NCBI GenBank assembly: GCA_034336665.1
Contig: JAPFBE010000013.1
Span: 18,455,056 to 18,519,055 of the forward strand
Direction: 5' to 3'
Origin: Luscinia megarhynchos
Taxonomy: Eukaryota > Chordata > Aves > Passeriformes > Turdidae
DNA: 64,000 nt
The position numbers were made by a program, and so were the translations under genes. Below the pieces are notes generated by a model. It saw only the letters and a program-made list of their open reading frames with translations, was not told where the DNA came from and searched no databases. Positions 14,501 through 25,500 of the stretch are shown here, piece after piece. Position 1 is the stretch's first letter. Each line of letters starts with the position of its first letter.

Positions 14501-17207
14501 ACTCCTCTCCATGGCAGGACCAAGGAAGTGGCTCTTGTGAGTCAGCAGGCAGCACCTCCAGCACTGGCACAGCAACACAAGCTGGGAGGGAGGATTTGTC
14601 ACCTCAAGGGTGGAAGCTCCTGCTTGCTATCCACAATGCACCTCACCAATCCTTTTTCTAAGAGTTAACAAAAACCCCTTCCCATGCAAGGAAGGAGGAA
14701 GAGAAAAGCCTCAGGGTGAGCTGGTGAGTTGAAGCTTCTCTTCCCTCTCCAGTTATACTACTACCAAAGCTCTTGATAAAACTGTGAAAACTGCTGTTGT
14801 CTGCTAAGCTACTCAGATCTAGCTGCTGCAATGGTTAAATATTTTTCAAGACCTGATCCCTTTTCTGTATAAATCTGGTTTAGATGAGAGCATTTTTCAG
14901 CACCTCTGGGAAGTCAGCAGAACATTTATGGAAACAATTCCTCAAGTCAGGGTGAAGTGCTCTGGCCTTACTTTGACCAACAGCTCCTGCAAACCACATT
15001 ATGCATGTCCAGAGAGAGATGAGATGTCCTTCAACAATCCCACAAACACCACCCCTGTCAGAAACAGTGGAGGGATGAGATTGGGAACCCACTGGGCTTT
15101 TTTTTTTCCATCCCCTGCTCTTGCCAGAACCCATTCCTCCCTCTCTGTCATGCTGCTGGTACTTCAGCACAGCCTCATGATTCAGAGGCAAATTAGAGCC
15201 ACTGAAGAGCTGTCAAGGGGAATCAAGCCCTGAGCACTGCTTCAAAGCAGATCTGCATCCAGAGCAGCATGCATCATTTCAGCCTCTCCACCTGCCACAT
15301 TCACAGGTGTGTTTGCAGATTCGTTATGTTTTAGGAGGAAAAGTTCATCCTCGAGTCAGAAATTCATTAGGCTAGTGTCAGCTAGTTCAGATGATACCAG
15401 TTTGCTGTGGCCAGCTTATTTTCTCCCTCAGAAGCAGCCAGGCATGAAAAGTTTTGATTTGAATTCAATTAGCAAGTGATATATTTTCCTGTAGTGATAA
15501 ATCATGACTTTTCATCAAAATGTGCTTCAAAAGTTTGCATTCCAGGCACCCTCTGAAAAAGGAAACTCCTTGATAGAGTGGAAGACAACAGAATGTAACC
15601 ATGACATCTTTTGCTGTCTGGAAAGGACTCCAGGAATCTCCCACCTGGAGGTTAGTTTCAGATGTGCAAGGAGACCACTGGTTCCTGATTAGACACTTGT
15701 GGAGAGAAATTCCAATGTTCTCCCCTTCTTTGCTCCTGCTAAAACTTTACTGTGAAAGCTTCACCAAGAACACCAGTTAGGGGGAAAAGTGCAAGCTGCA
15801 GCTGTGGTAGCTCTCAAGTACCTCATGGTCAGAGAGGCTCAAAGATCAACCCCAGAAATTATATATTCAATAATGAGAAACTAGACTCTGTGCTCTCCAG
15901 CAACAGAATTGCTGCTTTCATCACAAACAAGATAAGCAACTCTGAGTTGTGAAATGTCTTGTTTGACACTGAAACAAGGACAATATGTAAAGATCACAGC
16001 CAAGAATTGAAATGGCATTGGTTGGCATTCCCCAAAGACTTTTCACACAGCCCATGGGAATCCAAACATAGACACCAGTGTTGCTTCCCATCAGATGCAA
16101 AGTCATTCTGCAAGTTAAGATATCTGAAAGTTCAGGGTCCTCTTGAACTACAATTGGCACTTGAAGGGCAATTTGCTGCCCTTTTCCTCATCCACCATTT
16201 AGGAATACCATCAGGCACCCTCCCATGGCTGGAGATAGAAGCAGCCTCTTATGTTTCCAGCCCAAAACTTCTTGGGGTACATTCTGCTGCTACACATCAC
16301 AGTCCACTCCAAGTCTGGAGTTATGGAAGGACAAGACTTCCACATCTTGCTGTGTCAGCTTGACATGCCCATAACCTGCTTTCCTCCTTAACACACTGCA
16401 GCCATAGTGGGCTCATTCCAAGAGCTTTAAATAGGTAAACAGGGCTGCTTTCATCTCCAGTGGGTTACAGATAACAAGTGGTTTTGCTGGCAGATCAAGT
16501 CAGGGCTTCATGTTGTCTTCCTGCCCAGTAGCTTGCCCTGCACCTCGTGCTGAGGGCAAGCCCCCAAACCACCAGAGCCAGCTGCTTGCTCCAGGCAGGA
16601 GGATTGTGCCTGGGAAATGCTCCCAGGGATCCCACCACCACTCACTGGAGAGGGCTGCTGCTCTTGCAGCTTCCTCCCTCTGGCAAAGAAGCCAGTGGGC
16701 AGGCAATGGTAATTTCTTCCTTTAGCACAGCTGGCAAAGAAGTGAATTTGCCTTAAATTATAACTGAGTAAGCAGTATTGTCTATCAAGATGTTTTACAG
16801 AAAAAAAAAAGAAGTTTTCCCTGAAGAAGCAATTTATAATCCAGCTGTTTCTTATACAATTACAGCTTAAAGTTGAGGTTATTAATTTTGAACTTACAGG
16901 TTCTTTTGTGTGAGATTGAGAGGGAAAGGTCACTTCTAACACAATAATAGCTTTGAGCTATGAAGTGAATATATTATCTAAGCTAGACAAGATATCGATA
17001 AATATCTAAGAGGATGGGGCTTTTGGCAAGCACAATTTCTCTTTTTCCACTGATGCAACAGAAATTTCTTTTTTAAGTACTGTCTAATATTGTTCAAACT
17101 GAACATGCATCTCAGACCACAATCTTGAGGCACACAGAATAGATGATCCCTTGTTCCAGGCTGCTCCAATGATTTGCAGATGCTCCACATGCTCATGACC
17201 CCCACAA
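8531..17207. other. Intergenic, no supported gene
   Basis: Unique sequence with moderately GC-rich patches (about 9.6-10.9 kb). It holds an (AG)7 tract at 13709-13722 and a 10-bp hairpin at 11397-11425. No coding exon recognised. Confidence 0.7.
11397..11425. repeat. Perfect hairpin, 10-bp stem
   Basis: TGTTAGCCAG (11397-11406) pairs with CTGGCTAACA (11416-11425) around the 9-base loop AAGCATGTG. Confidence 0.8.
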
Positions 17208-17377
17208 GCTGATCAGTGACTGTCACCATCAAGTGTGGCATGCAAAATTCCAGTCTCTGCCCTTTGATGAGCCATGGGGCAGACACCACCAGACTCTGTC
17301 AGGAAGGCCATTTCAGAGATGTCAGTGCAGGTGGCCAAGTGGCCACCTCCTGAGGCAGAGACAACACCTAATGTCAG
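17208..17377. repeat. Local duplicated sequence, copy A
   Basis: Shares GCTGATCAGTGACTGTCACC at its start and GGCCACCTCCTGAGGCAGA near its end, with matching blocks between, with copy B at 18593-18780 in the same orientation. I do not recognise the family. Confidence 0.85.
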
Positions 17378-18592
17378 CTCCCCAAGAATCACAACACTGA
17401 CTGTAGGTGAAAAGGCCTTCATCTGGAAAAAAACAGGCATCAGCCAAATAGAAATGTGAGTGTGGTTAAAAAGCAGGTGTGTTTGTGAAGGGTTGGGGAA
17501 GATCACCACACATAAATATTGGGTTAATTTTAAGCATCTAACCTAGGTGCTGATACCAGCCCTAGGGAGTCAGCAGAGTATCCAGAAGGTGACTCAGATT
17601 GCCAGAGCCCAGCACAGGGCTGTGTGCCCCTGGGTGCCCTGCCAGGTGCCTGGGATTCTGCAGAGAAGCTCCCACCCTCTAGAAGAGCATCAAGTCAAAT
17701 CAAGGCTGCAGGAAACAACAGAAAGATGCACAGCACCCAGACCCAAAGAAGTTACCACCAGTAAATAGACTGGTGATTGCAGAACTAAAAGGCACATTGC
17801 TTACAGCCTCCTTGTAGTGGAGGATCTGAAAGCAGAACCTGGAGTTGCTGAAACCCTGGTTCCTGCTCAGACCCCTCCCTGGCTGTTGCTGGGAGAGGTC
17901 CTGCTCTGCACCTCCACCCAGCCTTTCTCTGCTGGCTGGGGACCTCTCTGGGGCCATGCCACCAGCCCATATGTTCAGGTGATTGTCTGAGTGCTGAGAC
18001 CCTGTTTTCTCAGCAGGAAGCAGTGATACTTGACTCAAAAGCAGCTCCTGGCTAGTTTTGCTCCCTCTGCCAAAGCACAAATGCTCTCTTCATGCCACAG
18101 TCTGGAAAAAACACTTTAATGGGAGCAGCTTCAGAGCAGTACCAGCTACCTGGCTCAACACCTCTTCCAAACACATGAGGTTCCACAGGTGGAAAAGTAG
18201 CCAAGCCAGCATATACTTCCTCCCAGCTTTACAGGAATCACTTTTTAGGAGGTGAGACTGAGATATACCGTCATCTAACCACCAGTCACAGTTCCCCTCC
18301 AGGATTCACATGTACCTATCTCAATTTAAGAAACAGATATCAGATGTTGGACTGCAGCCAGAAAATCATGCGGAAGAGCCTTCTTTTCAGGAATAAACAT
18401 TATTCTCTCTAGGCTGGATTTAAGCCACTCAGTTACAATAGGGAGATTCATTATCAATGCCCAAAGTATTGGCATGTGCAAGTTTGCTTTTCATCTCTGC
18501 TGTGCATACAAACTCATGGTCACAGCTCCTTTCTCCCAGTCCCAGCAGCAACTGCAAGCACAGTTCATGGTGCAGCAGTCACACATGAGGCA

Positions 18593-18780
18593 GCTGATCA
18601 GTGACTGTCACCCTCAAGTGTGACACAGAGAAGTGCCACCCCACAGTCTCTGTCCCTCCCTGAGCAACGAACCAGACTCTGCCAGACTCTGCCAGACTCT
18701 GCCAGGGAGGCAATTTTATAAATGTCAGTGGAGGTGATCAACTGGCCACCTCCTGAGGCAGACACAGCACCCAATGTCAG
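18593..18780. repeat. Local duplicated sequence, copy B
   Basis: Second copy of the unit at 17208-17377, about 1385 bases downstream. It is slightly longer because a 10-base unit is repeated inside it (18673-18703). Not recognised as a known transposon. Confidence 0.85.
18673..18703. repeat. Tandem decamer CAGACTCTGC, 3.1 copies
   Basis: The decamer is repeated three times without a mismatch, followed by CAG. Copy A of the enclosing duplication has a single related unit (CAGACTCTGT), so expansion happened in copy B. Confidence 0.9.
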
Positions 18781-20029
18781 TCACCTTCCCATGGAAAATT
18801 CTGTATGGATCCACAGTTTGAAAGAGAAGGGAAGAAAGATGTTTGATCTATCTGACTTAGAGACTTATCACTGTAAGGCAAGAAAGGCTTTTCTGCCATA
18901 GCAAAGCTGGTCAATGCTTGGAAAGCCATCCTTCCACAGGAAGAACCTCAGCAAAGGTGCAATGCAGGGCTCAGCATTTGGTATGGCTATGGTGAGCCCC
19001 AGAGTGCCCCAGCCCAGAGGCAAACTGTTATCCTGTCTGGCCACTAGGTGAATGTGAAGAGTACGGAAATTCCACAGACCTGCCAACCCCCTCACAAAGT
19101 GATGGGAAAAAAAACTGTGGAGGAACAGTGCACTGCTTTGCAACAAGTCACCTTAATTACCCAACAGGCTGCTTAAATAGTGAGAGCTTCCCTGGAGCAC
19201 ATGCTGGGTCTCCAAGTGTTCATGAAACAAAGGCCACTGGTGTTTCCTATGTCTTTTGGAGCATAGCATGTTCCTGCTGCTATTGTAAAACAACAAGGGC
19301 TGGCAGGAGTCAGTGAAGACTTGCTATTTCACATCAGCTGGGAGGAGAGCACCTGAGTTACTACAGTGCTGTTTTTCTCACATGACTGCTCTATATGATA
19401 AAACTTCTAATTAACTGCATAGTAAATGCGATGGGAAGACTCTTTTGCTAATTATTTCTATACCCTCAGGCAACAGAATAAAATCAATATAGAGCAAGAA
19501 AATGATAGTTAAATAGCCTTGGCAACTTGTGCTGCAGGTAAATTACCAGTGTGGCAGCAGATGGGAATGCCTTCACAAATCAGGGTGCTGGTTGAAGCCA
19601 GGCTTCAGATGTGTGTCACCCACCAAAGCTGCCTCTGTCTCCTTCAGTACAGCCTCACAACTCCCTGCAGTGGGGTCCTACAGCCCCCTCCTTCACAGCT
19701 GCACTGAGGAGCCTGGTCAAAGCAGAGTAAGATTCCTACACTTTCTTATATTGAAAAGTCTATACTACATTTACTTGCTGTAATGCTACTGGAGCAGCTG
19801 ACAGGAGGGGAAATGACCTAAGGAGCCATGCAACTGGCACAACATTTCTTGTTATTCCTCACAGGCAAAAATGTTTGTGTAAAACCAGGGCTCAAGACAG
19901 TGTTATTCTGTAACCCTGATCAATAGTTACTTCCCCCACGTGCAAGGAGAGATGAAATTTTAAGATTTAAACCCAAGGGATTTGTCACTTTGAACCCTCT
20001 ATTTTACTGCACCCACTTCCGTCATGCTT
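18781..20029. other. Intergenic, no supported gene
   Basis: Unique AT-rich sequence. I see nothing in it beyond chance ORFs. Confidence 0.65.
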
Positions 20030-20530
20030 GAGGGGATCTGTGTTTCCAAGAGCCGCTGGAAGTTTTCCTGGAGCTGGGCACCCAACCGAGGAGCTGCGCG
20101 CATCAGAAAGCCGCAGCGCGTTAACTTTGCTCGGGCCGCAGAGCAGTTCCATGGATCTGAGAGAGAGATAGCGACTTACAAAACAAAACCACAGGCACTG
20201 GTTAGCTGTGAGTGGGTGCCTCCGTGCAGGCTGCATTAATCCAGAGGGAATGAGCCGTGGAAATGCAGCGCTGGTGCTGGCGGAGCGGCCTTCCCTCGCA
20301 GGCCGCTCAAGCCCCGTCCTGCCGCGCTCCCATGCCAAGCTGGCACGACAAAGGCAGCAGGCAGCGGGAAGGCGCAGGCACAGGGCATGTCTGGCAGGCT
20401 GCTCGCATGACTAACGCTGCTCTCCTGCGATAACAGGCTCGGCCACCTACACAGGTAGCCCTCGGAACGAATCCCGCCGCGCGGGTTCCCAGACTGATGC
20501 AGCGCCAGATAAGCGCCCGCTGCTGCTCCC
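20030..20530. promoter_or_regulatory. Orphan CpG-rich block
   Basis: About 500 bases with many CpG dinucleotides (for example GAGCTGCGCGCATC, GCCGCAGCGCGTTAAC, CCCGCCGCGCGGGTTCC) in otherwise CpG-poor DNA and 32 kb from the NFKBIZ stop codon. It contains a possible donor ACACAG/GTAGCC near 20450. No protein is recognisable on either strand. It may be the promoter of a non-coding transcript or an enhancer. Confidence 0.55.
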
Positions 20531-22274
20531 ACGGGGGGTTTCTGGGCCTGGCTGTCTTCTGCATCTCACACGCTGCTCTTGTGGCTGTTTGCTATCAATC
20601 CTTTTGGTCAGGTCTACCAAGGCACCAGACCACTGCTTATGTCTCTCCCAAGAATCCCCCATGAGCACAAACTGCAGCGAGGCAGACGGGACAGCACAGT
20701 GAAACTCCCTCCCATTAAACCATGGAAACACATCCAACAAGACACATGGATTTTTCAGACCCTACCCTCCCTCCACAATGTCCCAGGCTGATACACTTTG
20801 ATAGGTATATCTCATGGGTCCATACTGTCATTATAACACCAGCAAAAACCTTTGCAACTTTCAATTCTTCAACAACAGAATCTTCTTGGCTTTCAAATAC
20901 AAGATCTCAGGCTTGTTCACAAGAATGAGTTTACATCAAAGCAAGCTGTCAGCAAAATTGCACTAACTGGCACAAAACAGGCATATCCAGCAGTTGGTTT
21001 TTCTGTTGGCACTAGTTGTTGCTTCCATTTCCTCCACATTCTGCTCTTGGCAAAGTAAACTACTCATTTGTCCCAGGTCCTGAGCACCTTAGGATCATTT
21101 CCACAGCCCATGGTTGCCTAGCTAGGAATAGCCATGTAAAAATTACTGCTTCCCACACTAGGGGGTCACACCTCTGCTGAAGAGGAGTTGGACAGCCCAC
21201 CCTCACCTGGTGCTGGGAAAGGGAAAAGCAGGGGAGCCCTACAGAAAACAAGGATGGATAAGGAGGACAGAGGCATTCCATAGTTACTGGCATGAAAGGA
21301 GCCCATCCTCCAAAACATATCATGCATTTGGAAAAGCCCACAGGGGTTTGGGGCCAGTGGGATCCTATCATGGACTGGATAGGCAGGAAGATAACCTAAG
21401 CAGGGAAATAGATACAAGGCTGAAGGCAGGGTACACCCAGAGGAACCAGCCCCAGAAAAAGAGCCTGATAGAAGAAGCTTTTAAGATGGGCTTTCTAATG
21501 CCTGCCATCACTGAACAATGAGTTGCCAGCCTCCACTGAGTCTAGGCTCTGTGCAGGAACCAGGGTGACCACCTTAGCAATCATGGGCAGCTTTATTTCC
21601 CAGGGCCCTGTAAACTAGATCCACATCACTTCTTTTTTTTTTTTTTTTTTTTTTGAGCAGCCTCTTTGCCCTGATATCTTTAATTAAGAGGGTTGTGTGT
21701 TGTTTTTCTTTTACTGCGTGGTAGCTTTTATCTAACAAGTATATGTAAAAAGTATGCCTGGGGAAAATCATATTCATGGGAACAAACTTAGCAAAGCCAC
21801 TTTAACCCGGCTGCTTTTTTAAGAAGCACCTGAGGGCAAACCCTTGAAGATATTTATGCTCTATGGTGAGTTAGAGGCTTCTGAAAACTCCCACTAATCC
21901 CATTTCCCTTTATTCCCCTGGGTACAAGCAGTGGGAAGCAGCACTGTCCCTCTGCTCTCAGTCTAGAACAACCTTAAGGAGCTACTTTAAAGCCAGATGA
22001 CAGGATCCACCCTGTAAATTGCTGAGAGCCCCAGCCCCTCACAGCAAGCTGTGAGTGCCCCAGCAGCTCAAGGGGTTCCAATGTGATTGTGAAGCTCATG
22101 CAAATCTAAATATCTGCATAAAACATTTTTGACGAGCACCTTATGGCTACATCACACAAGGCAGGTACACACCACCAGGCTGGGGCTTTTTTTGGCCAGA
22201 GAAGTTGTCAGTCTGCAGTTGGGATGTCTACATGATTGAACTGGTGCTGGCAAAATGTAGCTCAGCTGGTACCA
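20531..22274. other. Intergenic, no supported gene
   Basis: Unique sequence with a run of 22 T at 21633-21654. Nothing coding is recognised. Confidence 0.65.
21633..21654. repeat. Poly(T) run, 22 bases
   Basis: Homopolymer T tract. No AATAAA precedes it on the minus strand and no retrocopied gene is recognisable beside it. Confidence 0.9.
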
Positions 22275-22541
22275 CAGTCACAGAATCCCAGTATTCCAGG
22301 GTAATGTTGGAAGGGACCACTGGAGGTCATCTGGTCCAACCTCCCTGCCCAATCTCAGCCCCCCCCCCCAGATATGTTACTCAGGATTGTGTCCAGACAG
22401 CTTTTGAATATCTCCACTGAGGGAGACTCCACAATCTCCCTGGGCAACCTGTCCCAGTGCTCAGCCACCTGCACAGTGAAGTTCTTCCTCATAGTCAGGT
22501 GGAACTTCTATCTTCCAGTTCCTGTCCATTGCCTCTTGTCC
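22275..22541 (-). mobile_element. CR1 LINE 3' fragment
   Basis: The minus-strand CR1 3' region. The plus strand reads CACAGTCACAGAATCCCAG, then GGAAGGGACCACTGGAGGTC and CATCTGGTCCAACCTCC, and ends near TGTCCATTGCCTCTTGTCC. A run of nine C lies inside. It is 5' truncated and non-coding. Confidence 0.92.
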
Positions 22542-25500
22542 AAGCAAAACCCAAAGAGAAACAAAGATTTTAAGTTAGAGCTGGAAATTAGAGAAGTACA
22601 GGGTATTTTTGCCATGCTTTGTCATTCCTTTTGTGTAATGTCAGGCTGCAACATCATTTCTAGATTAAACTTTAGTTTCTGTTAAAAAACTATACAAGCT
22701 ACCTTGAAAGTTTGATCCAGTTCCTCATTAAGTCCATGTGAAAAGGGCTTTTTGGAAGGATCCATTCCTTCCTAAGCAGCTCAGGTCCATGCTTTTGTGG
22801 AGACCTTTGTACATCAGAAGGAGGGGTAGATGTAATCATAGTGAATAACACAGTCCTGTTGCCACTTTCACCAGCTTTAAGCATTCAGAAATTAGGGATG
22901 AGCCCTTTTCCTCTCCACTACACAGATCTTTCCCATACCAGCTGAAAAAAATCCCCACAAGGCTAGCTTGTAAATTCAGGTCTTCAAGAAAAAAAAATTA
23001 ATATAACAAAATCAAAAAACCAAGCAGCTGGGCGGTTTACCTCCAGGTAAAGGAGTGTGGGGAGTTTTCCAGCCACAATCCAAATGCTTTCACCACAGCC
23101 CTGGGGGCCAAGAGAGCTCCCACTTAAAGCAGAGCAGGGCAGGCAGCTGGTCAGCAGCAGTTCCTTGGCAGCCAAAGCCTGGGCTGCAGGGTGCCAGGAG
23201 CAAAGATGAGCAAAACCAGCCCAGTGCAGCTGCTGTGAACTGTGACCCCATTTACAGAGGGTGGTGTGGGATGCACCAGCATGTTTTTCCATCTGTGGAC
23301 AAGAAGCCCTACAGGGAAAGGGAGGGAGAGGGGTCTGCTGGGCATTTTTTCTCAGTGGAAGCCGATGGAGTTAAGAATTGCCAAGAACAGGCCAAAAACA
23401 GGGAGGGTTAGGCAATGTAAATTCAGGGTGCATCAGCCAGCAGCCCTAGCACAAGCCTCTGTACGGCACTGCCAGTGAGTGGAGAGGGAGCCATGGTGTG
23501 AGAGCCCCACCAGCACTGCTGCCATTGGGTTTTACCACCTGCACTGCACCCAGACAGCACAGACCTCAGGAGAAATAGTCCCAAAACCCTCCAGAAATGC
23601 ATACAGGCCTTCCCTGCTGAGGAGGATGATGTGTCTGCCCCCATGCCTGTGCCTGGGGCAGCCCTGGGCTCAGAGATCACTGCTGGGAGCACAAGAGGAG
23701 CAGCAGTGGGATGCAGGCTGATCCCTGGAGCTCGTGTACTGCAGGAGGGCAAGGTGTGACCATCTTGGTCTCACCTGAGAGTGAGCAAAGCAAGCCTGTG
23801 TTCTGGTTCCTTACATGTGTGCCTTGCATTCACATCTCTGATATGAAACAAGCTCTGATTTTTACATCCCTGCTGGAAATTCTGGACAGGAACAGGAGTG
23901 GTTCCTTCCAGACAACTCCCTTCAGTTGTTTTCTGGTGTTTCCTTTTTCCTTCACTGTGGCAATTTTCCTGCTCCTTCTCTGGTTGTGGCACAGTAAGGC
24001 TGGAGTGAGAGGGAAGGTGCAGGAGTGGGTTTTGCTGCTGACAGGGACATTTCAGACCCTCTCTAGCTGCCAAGTCACCTGGACACAGGCAGGTACCATG
24101 CACTGGCATTCACTCAGTGTACAGCTGCCCTTGCCACATCTGCAGCACCAACAAAAGCAGACAAATCCCCATGCACAGGCTGCTTGTGGGAAGGGAACAG
24201 AGGAGCATGAATGTGATAAAATAAAAACACTGAGCACTCACACTGTTTTTGGTGTCCCCATTTACACTGCAAACATGAGCAGCCAAGGCCAGTCTCTTTG
24301 ACTTTGGTGAAGCTGGGAAACACAAGGAGTCAGGCACAGAGGCCAAGGGCCAAGGCTTGCTCCCCTGCAGCCAGCCTTTCTCCCCCCAGCCAGGGATTGG
24401 GACCCATCTGTGCTGCCCTGGGGGGCAGCCCCCAAGGATGCACTGCCCCTGCTGCCCCAGGGCCAGGGCTGCTCTCTCCAGGGCACCACTCTGGCAGTGA
24501 GGCAGGGTTCCTCCCTGGGGACATGCCCCTGAGCCTGCTCTGGCCCTGCTCCTGTGGGGCTGGTGCAGATACAACTCTTTTCCCTCTGTGTTTGTGCTGG
24601 GCATTTCACATGGGAACCTCTGGAGATCACTCTGGGAGCCCTTTGCAGCCCACATCCCTGTCTGGCATCTCTGAGGCTGCAGTGCCACCTTTGAGATTAT
24701 TAATTCTTACTGTAACAGGCAGAGTAAAAACTATCCCATAGATCCCCTTGCATTTCTGACCAAAGGTAATGTCCTGGCAACACAAACTGGACCAACTGCT
24801 GATGCCACTCCAAAACTCTTCTCTGTGGACTGGACAGGGAGTCTGCTGAGGTTTCCAAATGGGGATACCAAAATACAAGGATATGCATATTGGCCAGGTT
24901 TGGGGTTTTGACACAGAAGATGGAACAGGGCTATTATCATTATCACTATTATTACTGTTGCTATTGTTGTTTTAAAAGTAGCTGTTTCCATGAGGACTGA
25001 GGAGCTTCAGTCTTGCTCTGGACTCCATGTGTAACAGGAGGATGTTCCTGTCCCAAAGAGCTGCTCAACTCACCCCAGAGCACAAGTTAGCAGCCTGAAG
25101 TAGCACAGTTGAAATCACAGCTGCATACTTTTATTTTCTACCGCCAGCCTGGTCAGTCAGGAATGAGCATTGCTGGGCTAAATCTCCAGAACAGGCACGG
25201 GAGCCCTGCTTGAGATGTACTTCTAGTCATAAACTAAGAGGCACTGTCCTAAATCACATGTCCAGGGGTATTACACTGTAAAACACCTCCAGCACGTTAT
25301 ATGGCAAACGTCAGTCTGTTGTGAGCTTTCATATCAAAGGGCAAATGCTGATTGAAGAGAAGCAGAGAAGTGCAGCAGAGAAGTAAATGAAAGGAAAGGT
25401 CTTAAGAGGCTTACAGCCACCCTGGTATAAAATAATCATCTTTCAAGCTGATAAAAACATTGTTACACGCTCTGATAAGGATAATCTCTCAGGCTCTGAT

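Noticed and set aside
21633..21780. Poly(T) followed by unique sequence as a minus-strand retrocopied gene
   Set aside because: No polyadenylation signal next to the tract and no recognisable coding remnant.
23711..24688. Overlapping ORFs of 196 (plus) and 192 (minus) residues
   Set aside because: They overlap on opposite strands in GC-richer DNA, show no family resemblance, no splice context and no codon pattern I can support.
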